Notes: generated from the sequence alone by a model not told the origin. DNA of 64,000 bases from Colwellia psychrerythraea (GCF_000764185.1 NZ_JQEC01000016.1:62001-126000), one strand, 5' to 3'; counted from the first letter of the stretch, positions 43,939 through 52,650 are shown. Numbers and translations are program-made.

Positions 43939-44172
43939 TTAGTTACAACCACAGCCGCCACCTGATACACCGCCACCACCTTTAGTGCCTTCTTTAGAGG
44001 TATAAATATGTTCATCAAACTTTTTGATCATTGGGTTAGGTCCGCCAAAACGCATGGTTTCTCCGGCAAGTGTGGCTTTTTGCCATGATTTAACCGGCAC
44101 AATGCTGCAGGCACTACAGGTAAAACAGCAGACAATTAACAGTAATTTTATTTTCATCGCTTGCTTCATCAA
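43939..44172 (-). CDS. DUF4266 small lipoprotein with C-terminal GGGCGCN
   Basis: A 77-residue protein. The signal region ends in CSAC, so the acylated cysteine is probably residue 22. The mature part has the DUF4266 core WQKATLAGETMRFGG and EHIYTSKEGTKGG, and finishes in a glycine run and CGCN. The terminal cysteine pair is a candidate redox, metal or modification site. The start overlaps the end of the thioredoxin gene by four bases (ATGA), which suggests the two are made together and act together. No function is established for the family; association with DUF3570 is its main feature. Confidence 0.82.
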   Translation of the reverse strand: MMKQAMKIKLLLIVCCFTCSACSIVPVKSWQKATLAGETMRFGGPNPMIKKFDEHIYTSKEGTKGGGGVSGGGCGCN

Positions 44173-44660
44173 ATTTCCACCCCCAACTTTTGTAAATCAT
44201 TTATAATTTTTTCATCGATATTAGAAACAGCACCAATATGTTTACCGACTATTTTGTTATCAATGATGTAGTACAAAGCTGGCATGGCTATAGGGGAGAA
44301 TTCACTAATGATTGTTTGCTCAACGTCGTTAATAACAGGGAAGTCTATAGCTAATTCTTTTTGAAAGGCTATGCCTTCATCTAACTCTTCATCAACATCA
44401 ATGCCCACGACATACATTTTGTGTTGGCTGTCTTGCTTTATCATTTTCTTAATATCTGGAATCTCTTTTGCACAAGAGAGGCACCAAGAGGCAAAAAAAT
44501 CAACAACGCCAACCTGCCCTTTCGGAATGTTAAGTTGCTTTTGTAGGTCTTCACTAAGGGTGTCACCAACTTCAACAGAAAGCGCTGAACTAGGTGTTAA
44601 TAAAAAGAGTAAAACTAAAAGTATTGCGGATGGTATTACGTTAAATATTGAAGGTTTCAT
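44169..44660 (-). CDS. TlpA-like exported thioredoxin
   Basis: A 163-residue periplasmic thioredoxin-fold protein with an N-terminal signal or anchor (about 8-28). The active site is Cys60 and Cys63 in FASWCLSCAKEIP, and cis-proline lies in SPIAMPALYYI. TlpA/ResE-like proteins keep particular cysteines reduced or help insert cofactors. DsbD encoded downstream is the probable electron donor, and the DUF4266 protein, translationally coupled to this gene, the likely client because it has a terminal CGC pair. The length and motif are complete. Confidence 0.88.
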   Translation of the reverse strand: MKPSIFNVIPSAILLVLLFLLTPSSALSVEVGDTLSEDLQKQLNIPKGQVGVVDFFASWCLSCAKEIPDIKKMIKQDSQHKMYVVGIDVDEELDEGIAFQKELAIDFPVINDVEQTIISEFSPIAMPALYYIIDNKIVGKHIGAVSNIDEKIINDLQKLGVEI

Positions 44661-44676
44661 GTCAGTATTCCTGTGG

Positions 44677-44735
44677 TATACCCATTACCATTCAAGATGC
44701 AGATTTAAGAGTGCATTTTGATTGGTAAAGGTATA
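44677..44735. repeat. Imperfect palindromic intergenic element
   Basis: A 59-base element bounded by TATACC and GGTATA with imperfectly paired interior arms. It lies between the first propeller lipoprotein gene and the thioredoxin gene. Related elements occur at 53711 and 58728. It could attenuate or process the operon transcript. Confidence 0.5.
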
Positions 44736-44789
44736 AAAGTAATTTAATAAGCCCGCAAAAATGGGCTTAATTCATTATTTGAATAATAG

Positions 44790-47700
44790 TTATTGGTTTG
44801 GCATTTCTATGACACCAAAATGCCTACCTTTATTATCTCCACTCCTGACACGGTAACTGAAGTACACAGTGCCGCCATCACCAGATACTGTCATTCGGTC
44901 ACCACCATCACTGTCAGGGGTATTCGAGAAAGCGATTTCTTTTAAGCTGCCATCATCCATAATTTCTAGTTGATAAATGCCATTTAAAGCTGAATCAGCT
45001 CTTTGTACGGCAATATAAAGATAATCTTTACCGTTAAAAGCTCTACCTGCTGCGCTGTACATACGACCGCCGGTTCCGGTGTAGAACATTTTTCTGGACG
45101 ATTCATCTAATGTTTCATTAAAGCTAACAATATTGCCTTCATACGTTAGTACAAATACACGGTTATCATGTGACCAAACACGCGCTATTTCATCTACCGC
45201 AGCTGAGGTAGTTGCACCATCAGCGGCTGTCATAATTACGTTATCTCCATCTCGTTGGTAAACACGGCTAGCATCATTATTCATTGCTGGCGGTCCGTAA
45301 GTTGCGTATTCGGCAGGCTCCAAGTTAATGGTGTGAGTTAACGATATTTCACCCGAATCACCAATAGCGTAAAATTCAGTAAGGTAAGAGTCATCATCTT
45401 TTTTAATCATTACCGATGCGATTGATTGCTCAGCGTTAAAGCCGACTTTTTGTGGTACGCCTGTAGTGATGTCAATTGCTGTAGTCACTGCGTTGCTTAA
45501 AACACCGGTAGCATCCATTGCCACAGTAAATATTCTCGCTTGCCCGATATCATTACCAACCTCAACAGCAGAACTCACACCAATACCATAACTACCATGT
45601 ACACCAACACCGACAAGAGATTCAGTATCAAGGTAGGTTTTTGGCGTTTCAGCTGTACCTGAAACAATAACAGGTGAGCCGTCCACCAAATTTATGCCAA
45701 TAAAACCATAAACATCTTCTTCATTGACATTTTCAAACCTTACTGGTGCTAACATAATACTGCCATCAACATTGGCTGCAGGGTATTGCGCTGAGTTATC
45801 AGCAGTTTGAATGGAAGTTGCGCTAGGTAAAGTTTCAGGGATTTGACGAACACTAAAATCAAAGGTTTTTAAATCATCAAGACTAATATCACGAAAGCTG
45901 AAGTTCAAATTAGCCGTTAAAACACCTGACTGATCTCCTTGTCCATTTGTTGGACGAGTCAGAGCGCCTAGGGTTGGTTCCTCATCATTGCTAGGTTTCA
46001 ATGTATTAACATTACTTACATTAGACGACCAAGTAATAGTAGAGCCAGATCCTGCGGGAATAGTTGCCGCTAATGAAAGGTCCGAAACAACAACGGACAA
46101 CGATGAACCATTATTAATGTCACTTTCAACAACAGCTGCTTTATCAGCCGCTAAAATTTGTGCTGGTGTAAGTACATTACCTTTATTAAGTTTATTAACA
46201 TGGTTAAAGCCACGACCAGCAATAAAGACATTACCTTTTTCGTCGGCAGCTATGGCGCGTATACGTTCACCAACATTAAAACTTGCGATAATATTTACAT
46301 CAATTGCGTTCAAGTCAAACACCCAAACAGCATCACTTTCTGAAGAGAATATTGCGTAATTATTATCAGGGCTGATCTCACCTGAGCGAACACTACTCGC
46401 TAGGGGTAAAGTTGTACTTAACGCCATTTTTTCGAGATCGATAATAGCAGCATAGTCACCGTCGTAAGCTAATGCTTGTCGGCCATTATCAAAGAATTTT
46501 AACGTGCCAAAAATTTCATTTAGGTTAGCAACGCCATCAATAACACCCGTTGTAGTATTGATTTTATGTAATTGATTTACCGAACCACTCTCACCTTCTG
46601 TTGCTGCATATAAATACATTCCATCGGCTGAGGTGAATTGCTCTTTAACATTAATTAACGTTGCAAGTGAGGTAGTGACAACATCTTTGGCCGTAACAAA
46701 TTCACCAGTATCGGTTAAATCTAAGTTAAGAATATAAGTGACTTCTTCATCTAAATCTTCAACATGAACTTTATCACCAACGATTTCAAAATTACCAACG
46801 TAAGCATTTACAAAGCGTTTTGTAGTTGGATCATCATGCGCCGCAAAAGTACCATCATCCTTTATTGCTACTCGGAATAAACCATAATTATCACTGGTAC
46901 CAACAGAGTCTTCACCATTACCAGGACGGATGTTAATGTAAACATATTGTCCATCTGGTGATGAAGTAGCACCTCGTAAACGGTGTTCACTTGCGCCTGT
47001 TGTTGCATCAATGGCGTAACGCTCACCTTCAACATTAGCAAATAAACCATTTGATTTAATAACCGGCGTCTCACCGCTGGTATCAATCACCATCAGGCCA
47101 TTATGGTAATGCATGGTCATCGCTGTCATATTACGACCAGCTAATGGCATAATAAAATCAGGTGTTTCATCATGGTCACTTTGTTCCCACGTTAATTTTT
47201 CACCTCTTAGGCTGATATCGCGCTTGGCAATATGCTGAGCATTAACTTCATCAACCTCAACTGTGATAATAAATTCTTTTGTTTTGATAAATTTACTGAC
47301 CACAGCGGCAATTACTTTTAACGGATGGGCATTAGCGTGTGTCGTTAAGGCTGTTTTTATTGAGCCTTTAATTTGTTCGGCTTGTTCTGTAGTTACCGAA
47401 CCGTCAGCAGCCAATGACAGCTGTTCATTTAAATACGTTGCAGCTTGGATTTTATCTGCTGAAATTGTTGGATTGAAAAGTATTTCGTTAGCAATCATTG
47501 TACTGTAAACATTTATTTCATCAGCACCGGGACTCGTTACATATAAACTGCCATCGGTGATTTCTAATAATCTTGCATAGTCACTAGATTTCATATTTTC
47601 TGGGATTTCAGTACCTGAAAATCCCTCTTGACGAACTTCACCCTCATCACATTTACCGTTATTATTGCTGTCTATACACAATAAACCACTGGCAAGTTCA

Positions 47701-47846
47701 GGCTGAGTAGTTCCTGTATTATCAATAACCACAGGTTCACTATCACTTCCGCCACAAGCACTTAAACTACTGGCAAGAATAACGGCAATGCTCAACGAAA
47801 GTGATTTCTTTTTAAATAGTGATAACGAATTTTTATTTTTTTTCAT
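44790..47846 (-). CDS. Large propeller lipoprotein with a flavinylation motif
   Basis: A 1018-residue lipoprotein with lipobox LSAC (Cys31) followed by GGSDSEP. Residues about 56-70 read CIDSNNNGKCDEGE, a calcium-like loop with two cysteines. The rest consists of two beta-propeller-like regions (about 230-560 and 690-1018) separated by a Ser/Asn-rich domain. In the first propeller, residues 280-286 read DATTGAS, the ApbE target motif, with Ser286 as predicted acceptor. The same motif is in the equivalent place in the paralogue at 40360-42354. It is first in the operon, just after a Fur-overlapped promoter, so expression should rise when iron is scarce. A cell-surface redox role is inferred. 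Confidence 0.8.
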   Translation of the reverse strand: MKKNKNSLSLFKKKSLSLSIAVILASSLSACGGSDSEPVVIDNTGTTQPELASGLLCIDSNNNGKCDEGEVRQEGFSGTEIPENMKSSDYARLLEITDGSLYVTSPGADEINVYSTMIANEILFNPTISADKIQAATYLNEQLSLAADGSVTTEQAEQIKGSIKTALTTHANAHPLKVIAAVVSKFIKTKEFIITVEVDEVNAQHIAKRDISLRGEKLTWEQSDHDETPDFIMPLAGRNMTAMTMHYHNGLMVIDTSGETPVIKSNGLFANVEGERYAIDATTGASEHRLRGATSSPDGQYVYINIRPGNGEDSVGTSDNYGLFRVAIKDDGTFAAHDDPTTKRFVNAYVGNFEIVGDKVHVEDLDEEVTYILNLDLTDTGEFVTAKDVVTTSLATLINVKEQFTSADGMYLYAATEGESGSVNQLHKINTTTGVIDGVANLNEIFGTLKFFDNGRQALAYDGDYAAIIDLEKMALSTTLPLASSVRSGEISPDNNYAIFSSESDAVWVFDLNAIDVNIIASFNVGERIRAIAADEKGNVFIAGRGFNHVNKLNKGNVLTPAQILAADKAAVVESDINNGSSLSVVVSDLSLAATIPAGSGSTITWSSNVSNVNTLKPSNDEEPTLGALTRPTNGQGDQSGVLTANLNFSFRDISLDDLKTFDFSVRQIPETLPSATSIQTADNSAQYPAANVDGSIMLAPVRFENVNEEDVYGFIGINLVDGSPVIVSGTAETPKTYLDTESLVGVGVHGSYGIGVSSAVEVGNDIGQARIFTVAMDATGVLSNAVTTAIDITTGVPQKVGFNAEQSIASVMIKKDDDSYLTEFYAIGDSGEISLTHTINLEPAEYATYGPPAMNNDASRVYQRDGDNVIMTAADGATTSAAVDEIARVWSHDNRVFVLTYEGNIVSFNETLDESSRKMFYTGTGGRMYSAAGRAFNGKDYLYIAVQRADSALNGIYQLEIMDDGSLKEIAFSNTPDSDGGDRMTVSGDGGTVYFSYRVRSGDNKGRHFGVIEMPNQ

Positions 47847-47903
47847 CAGATATTTCCCTAGTAAATTTCTATGCTTTTAATAATCAACAGTAATTTTTCG
47901 AAG

Positions 47904-47932
47904 ATTGTAAAACAAAGTGTTACAATTGTAAA
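47904..47932 (-). promoter_or_regulatory. Sigma-70 promoter of the flavinylation operon
   Basis: On the minus strand TTTACA (47932-47927) and TACAAT (47909-47904) are separated by exactly 17 bases. They lie 58-87 bases before the start of the first operon gene. The -35 element is covered by the Fur-box match. Confidence 0.65.
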
Positions 47933-47949
47933 TGATAATCGATCTCATT
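47931..47949. promoter_or_regulatory. Fur box overlapping the promoter
   Basis: The 19 bases match the gammaproteobacterial Fur consensus AATGATAAT-N-ATTATCATT at 15 of 18 defined positions. The site covers the -35 region of the predicted promoter, the classical position for iron-dependent repression. Confidence 0.65.
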
Positions 47950-47995
47950 AGTATTCGTATCAACTTAAATGTAATTAAACTATAGTTTTTTCCCG

Positions 47996-48045
47996 TTCAG
48001 TTCAGTTCAGTTCAGTTCAGTTCAGTTCAGTTCAGTTCAGTTCAG
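47996..48045. repeat. Pentanucleotide tandem repeat (TTCAG)10
   Basis: Ten uninterrupted copies of TTCAG, 150-200 bases upstream of the first gene of the flavinylation operon and 64 bases upstream of its -35 element. It is non-coding on both strands. Perfect repeats of this kind mutate by slippage and can vary promoter strength between cells. Confidence 0.95.
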
Positions 48046-48657
48046 TTGCTCATGATGAGAAAGACCCTAACTATTTTCCCCTTATCAAAGCTGTAAAAAT
48101 AACAAGTTAAACTGGCAGGCTAAAGCAGTTCAATTCACGCTAAGTGTTTGGAATATTTTTTGGAGGGATAGCCTATACAACAGGGGACAAAAGGATTTAT
48201 ACCTGTAAAGAGTTTTACAATTGTGACAAATTACTTTTAAATTAATGCAAAGAAATTAAGAAATAAAATGGCGCGGCTTTCCCCATGAAAGACACTTCCG
48301 CCACTTTAAAGCTGATGGAAAATGAATAACTTACCACCAAGCTTTGCCAAGTGAATTTTGGCACATTAGATAAATGAGAAATTGCGATGTATGGCTAAGA
48401 TATAGCTAAGGCATGTCACGAGAAAGTTAACAATCTGCGCACCAGTAGGCTTAACAACGAAAACGACTAAAATATCGTATTCGGCTTTGGTTACTCTTAG
48501 TAGGGTATAGTTTTACTGGGGTATAGTTTTTCAGTAACATTCGCTTGAGAATATCAAAACAGCATTGGCCAAAACGAAATAAATCATCATCTTCTTCGAT
48601 TTATGCTGTTAGTGCTGTTTTTGTTATTTTCAAATGATTATTACCATAAGTTTAGGA
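48046..48657. other. 612-base intergenic region
   Basis: Between the tandem repeat and the M50 peptidase gene. It is AT-rich with short direct repeats (GGTATAGTTTT-like copies near 48500-48530). I see no gene, RNA or mobile element. Confidence 0.4.
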
Positions 48658-49755
48658 CTAACTAGCTAATATTTTAAGCGGTAATGACAAAGCGCCATTG
48701 CCCGTTTGGCCAACAAGCCAAATAATGGCACTTAAACCGCCAAGGGTAAGGATATACCATAGGACAGAGACAATTTGCGCATAACGATTAAGCGGTAGTA
48801 ACTCACTTAAATGTCGGCGTTTATATTCAAAGACTATTTCAATACTACCAATAGCCAGTAAAAACCCTAACAGCGCTAAACCAAAATGATAACTAATGTA
48901 GACACCTAACATTGCCCCTAAAATACAGGCGACTAGACCAATTTTAGAATTTACGGAGAAAGCGATACTTTTAATGATGTGACCACCATCTAAAGGCAAT
49001 ACCGGTAACATGTTAAATAAGTTGAGCAGTGCATTAAATACTGCCAATCCGGCCAGTATTTCTATATCAGTCAACCAATAACCAATTAAACAGGCTATCG
49101 ATAGGATCAAACCAAAAAATGGCCCCATGATAGAGATAACAATATCTTGCCAACGGGTATTAATTTTGTCATCGCTAAGGGCTAAACCACCAACAAAGGG
49201 GATAAGATAAATACCTTTGGTTTTCAAACCAAAATATTTCATCGCTTTGATATGACCATATTCATGAAAAACTAAACAAAGAATAAGGGCAATGGCAAAC
49301 TCTATAGAGAACAGCCAGCTATAAGCCGCCAAACTACCGGCAGCAAATAAAACTTTAATGACCTTGGCACTTTTTAATAATTTTAAACCAAGCCCCGCCA
49401 TGCCGATAAAACTAAATTTCATTGGTTGCTTTTTATGTTCGCCTATTTGACGTTGCTCGATATCTTTTTCATTAAGAGTATTTTCGTGTAAAACCTGACC
49501 ATTGATTAATAATTGAAACTGTAAATCAAAAGGTTGCCACTGCAAAGTCCCCTTAAGCTCGACTTGTAACTCGCCCTGTTCACTCTGCCCTTCTTGCTCA
49601 GTTTTCAAGGTAAATTGATGGTTAAATGATTCATTGTCGGCATTGGCATTAATTTGTGAGACACATTGCCCATCCCAAAATAATTGTTGCCACCCAGCCA
49701 TTGAACCTTCTAACTTCAGCGTTTTGCCTAAACACTCTATTTCTAATAATTGCAC
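48658..49755 (-). CDS. M50-family membrane metallopeptidase
   Basis: A 365-residue protein. Residues 1-115 form a soluble beta-rich domain; the rest has about six membrane helices. The zinc motif HEYGH (His164, Glu165, His168) lies in a helix after FAIALILCLVF, and the third ligand is Asp256 in VLPLDGGHI. This is the site-2 protease/SpoIVFB fold. Members cut substrates inside the membrane, often releasing regulators, though no PDZ domain is seen here. It is a single gene on the minus strand; the substrate is unknown. Confidence 0.88.
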   Translation of the reverse strand: MQLLEIECLGKTLKLEGSMAGWQQLFWDGQCVSQINANADNESFNHQFTLKTEQEGQSEQGELQVELKGTLQWQPFDLQFQLLINGQVLHENTLNEKDIEQRQIGEHKKQPMKFSFIGMAGLGLKLLKSAKVIKVLFAAGSLAAYSWLFSIEFAIALILCLVFHEYGHIKAMKYFGLKTKGIYLIPFVGGLALSDDKINTRWQDIVISIMGPFFGLILSIACLIGYWLTDIEILAGLAVFNALLNLFNMLPVLPLDGGHIIKSIAFSVNSKIGLVACILGAMLGVYISYHFGLALLGFLLAIGSIEIVFEYKRRHLSELLPLNRYAQIVSVLWYILTLGGLSAIIWLVGQTGNGALSLPLKILAS

Positions 49756-49926
49756 TTAATTAACTCAACCTAACTCAACAAGAATAAACCTTGCCCGATT
49801 ATCACTATATTTTCCGATGCGGCAAGGTTTATCGACAAATCATTAAGTAAATATGGTCATTTAAACGTTTCAATATTCAACAAAGAAAAACTAACTTAGC
49901 TTGTTGCTTAACTTTTCATCCAAATT

Positions 49927-50829
49927 TTAGTTTAATTTTATCGCCAACTTAAATTGAAGAAAATAAGCTTTTAACGGTGCCAGTTTAACTAAGCCAACTG
50001 TTAAACCAACAATAATCAATAAACAGGCGACCGCTTTCATTGGCCCTATTTGTTCCTGATAAAAAACGGCACTGCCCAACAAACCAAAAATTGGCACTAA
50101 TAATGATAAAGGAGCCACAGTACTCAAGGGGTATTTCACTAATAATCGATTCCAAACCCAATAACCAAATAGCGTAACTGGATAGGCTTGAAAGAACACC
50201 GAGAAAAGTACAGAACGATTCATCAATAAATCCAAGGTCAGAAGTTGCTCATGATCACTTTGTAAATAAGCAAGAGCAAATAGCGGTAAAGGCGCAAACA
50301 GCATGCCCCAAATGCTAAAGGCAAAAACCTGTTTGGTTCCTGCTTTTTTGACAATAATACTGGTAATACTCCAAGACAAAGAGGCGAGTAGAATAAGTAA
50401 CATACCTAATTTTGTCACAGAGCCATCGGTTACCGATACACTTAATGCCAACCCCAAAATAGCAATAACACTGCCAATCACTTTCATAGAGCTAATGCTT
50501 TCTTTAAGTAAAAAATACCCCACCAATAAACTGATAACAACATTCATCTGCATTAATACAGAAGCCATACCAGCAGAAAGTCCTGCTTGCATAGACCAGC
50601 TGCCCATGCCCCAAACACCAATGGAAAATGTTAATCCGTATGCGACTAAATATCGCCATTGTACTTGTGGTCGCTTAACAAAAAATACTGCAGGTAAAAC
50701 CGCTAAAGTAAAACGAAGTGCGGTTAATAACAAAGGATCAATCTCACTGACACCCAACTTAATCACCGAGAAATTCAGCCCCCATACAATCATCACAAAA
50801 ACACCCAGAAGTAGATCTTTAATATTCAT
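49927..50829 (-). CDS. EamA-family exporter
   Basis: A 300-residue inner-membrane protein with ten predicted helices in two EamA repeats (VWGLNFSVIKLG and LASLSWSITSIIVKKAG). Drug/metabolite transporters of this kind export amino acids, cofactors or metabolites. It is divergent from a MocR-type regulator, a common pairing in which the PLP-sensing regulator controls the exporter; the substrate may therefore be an amino acid or a vitamin B6-related compound. Length is typical. The start follows GGGCGG a short distance upstream. Confidence 0.87.
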   Translation of the reverse strand: MNIKDLLLGVFVMIVWGLNFSVIKLGVSEIDPLLLTALRFTLAVLPAVFFVKRPQVQWRYLVAYGLTFSIGVWGMGSWSMQAGLSAGMASVLMQMNVVISLLVGYFLLKESISSMKVIGSVIAILGLALSVSVTDGSVTKLGMLLILLASLSWSITSIIVKKAGTKQVFAFSIWGMLFAPLPLFALAYLQSDHEQLLTLDLLMNRSVLFSVFFQAYPVTLFGYWVWNRLLVKYPLSTVAPLSLLVPIFGLLGSAVFYQEQIGPMKAVACLLIIVGLTVGLVKLAPLKAYFLQFKLAIKLN

Positions 50830-50904
50830 TATCCGCCCTTATATTTCGCTTGCTTTGAAGTTTTACCAGAACAACTATTATTGATGAAATGCAAAAAGAG
50901 AACA

Positions 50905-50940
50905 GATACAATTTAACAATTAAAAAAGGGTACAATTAAC
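50905..50940. promoter_or_regulatory. Direct repeats between EamA and MocR genes
   Basis: GATACAATTTAAC (50905-50917) and GGTACAATTAAC (50929-50940) are near-direct repeats 24 bases apart. MocR regulators bind direct repeats, so this is a candidate operator for divergent control. Confidence 0.4.
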
Positions 50941-51033
50941 CTTGTCGTTGTTATATCTTATTAACGCAACGCTAGAAAGTTATAAGCGACAACTAACAAG
51001 TAGTAGTTTAAATTTATCAGGTGAAAAGAAAGT

Positions 51034-52527
51034 ATGAGATATATTGACCTTGCTGAAAGCTGTATTGAAGATATCAATAGCGGAAAATTACTGCAAAATA
51101 GCCGCATGCCATCATTAAGAAATTTTCGACAACAACATTCGATCAGCATGACTACCGCACTGAATTGTTATCAGTACCTTGAGTCGTTAGGTTGGATTCT
51201 TGCTAAACCACAATCAGGGTATTTTGTTTGTGGTCAAAGAGCTGCTAACGAAAAACCTGAACTGATTGCTTTTGAAAGTATTATGACAGCGCCAAAGCTA
51301 CCCGTAATCGAAAGTACTACTAAACAGACTGATTTTAAGCAAACTGATGCTAGACAAAGTAAGCCATCAGATTATTCACTTAGTTTATCGCCTACTCGTT
51401 CGATCAACAAAGAAACTGCTGGGCCTTTAGGAATTGCACGTATATCTGCAGACTTTATTCCTCTAGAAAAACTACAGAGTAGTTTTCGTCGAGCATTAAA
51501 AAGACAAGGTATAAATATCAACTCTTACCCTGAAGTACAGGGAGAAAAAATACTCAGAGATACACTGAGTAGCCACTTTAAAAATTATGATTTTCATATA
51601 CCCAGCGATGAATTGTTAATCACGAATGGCTGTATGGATGCGATTCATACCGCAGTAGAAATATGCACTGACCTTGGTGATGCTGTCGCCATAAGTTCAC
51701 CTTGTTTCAATGGCCTGTTAGACATGTTGGCTGCGCTTGGCCGTAAGGTGGTTGAAATACCATCCACAGAGCAAGGCATCGATCTTGTGCAACTTGAACA
51801 ACATATGAAAAGTAAACAAATTAAGGCGGGGTTGTTTTGTACTTCTCATATGAATCCTCAAGGAATTTCTATGACTGCATTACAAAAGCAGCATTTAGTT
51901 AAACTTGCTGAAAGCTATAAAATTCCAATTATTGAAGATGACGTTTATATTGAATTGGCGCACAGTAAAGTAATGCCCTTACCGGCAAAGCATTGGGATA
52001 AACAAGGTTATATTTTATGGTGTGGCTCAGTTTCAAAAACAATAGCCGCAGGATATAGACTAGGCTGGTGTTGGCCTGGTCGTTATGCCAAACAGTATTT
52101 ACAAAAGCGCAAGTACTGTAACCAAGGAGTTTCTTCACCGATACAGCTCGCCTTAGCTGATTTTATTAGTAATGGTGATTATTCAAAACATCTAAGAAAA
52201 TTACGAGTAGCAATACAACAACAAACCTTAAATTATCAAAACTATTTAACGAAAAACTTACCTGTTACCAGTAAAATCAGCGCTCCTGCCGGTGGTTTTG
52301 TTTTATGGATACAAATACCAAATTTAAATAGCGGTCAACTACTTAAACAAGCCAATGAACATAATATTGATATACGTATTGGTGAGAAATTTAGTACCCG
52401 TGATTTGTACCAAGACTATTTTAGACTAAATGTTGGTTTTGCTATAAACAAGGACAAAGACAACCAAGCAGAGGTCGATAAGCAACTTAATAAACTGATG
52501 TTGTTGATAAATGATCAGTTGAAATAG
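51034..52527 (+). CDS. MocR-type GntR/aminotransferase regulator
   Basis: A 497-residue chimera. A GntR winged helix (about 1-70, with LLQNSRMPSLRNFRQQHSIS then GWILAKPQSGYFV) is joined by a polar linker to a class I aminotransferase fold. The PLP lysine is Lys335 in CGSVSKTIAAGYRLGW. Such regulators bind PLP and sense an amino-compound by partial catalysis. The divergent EamA exporter is the obvious target, with direct repeats between them. An imperfect 17-bp hairpin after the stop terminates it. The effector cannot be predicted. Confidence 0.92.
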   Translation: MRYIDLAESCIEDINSGKLLQNSRMPSLRNFRQQHSISMTTALNCYQYLESLGWILAKPQSGYFVCGQRAANEKPELIAFESIMTAPKLPVIESTTKQTDFKQTDARQSKPSDYSLSLSPTRSINKETAGPLGIARISADFIPLEKLQSSFRRALKRQGININSYPEVQGEKILRDTLSSHFKNYDFHIPSDELLITNGCMDAIHTAVEICTDLGDAVAISSPCFNGLLDMLAALGRKVVEIPSTEQGIDLVQLEQHMKSKQIKAGLFCTSHMNPQGISMTALQKQHLVKLAESYKIPIIEDDVYIELAHSKVMPLPAKHWDKQGYILWCGSVSKTIAAGYRLGWCWPGRYAKQYLQKRKYCNQGVSSPIQLALADFISNGDYSKHLRKLRVAIQQQTLNYQNYLTKNLPVTSKISAPAGGFVLWIQIPNLNSGQLLKQANEHNIDIRIGEKFSTRDLYQDYFRLNVGFAINKDKDNQAEVDKQLNKLMLLINDQLK

Positions 52528-52564
52528 ATGTTCAGCTTGAAGCCAACACGTTCTGCTGCGTAAC

Positions 52565-52611
52565 CTTAATCTAAGAGTAACCATTGAGGTGATAGTTATT
52601 CTTAGATTAAG
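52565..52611. terminator. Terminator between convergent MocR and CurA-like genes
   Basis: Seventeen-bp arms (52565-52581, 52595-52611) with one mismatch and a 13-base loop. It lies 38 bases after the regulator stop and 40 bases before the stop of the convergent reductase gene. Confidence 0.7.
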
Positions 52612-52650
52612 TTATCGCTTTGAAACCCTGTAAATAATATCTACGGAAAT

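Noticed and set aside
46968..46985. RLRGATS in the large propeller lipoprotein as another flavinylation site
   Set aside because: The motif's leading aspartate is missing; only DATTGAS just before it fits.
47996..48045. CRISPR-like or REP array
   Set aside because: The unit is 5 bases with no spacers; it is a simple tandem repeat.
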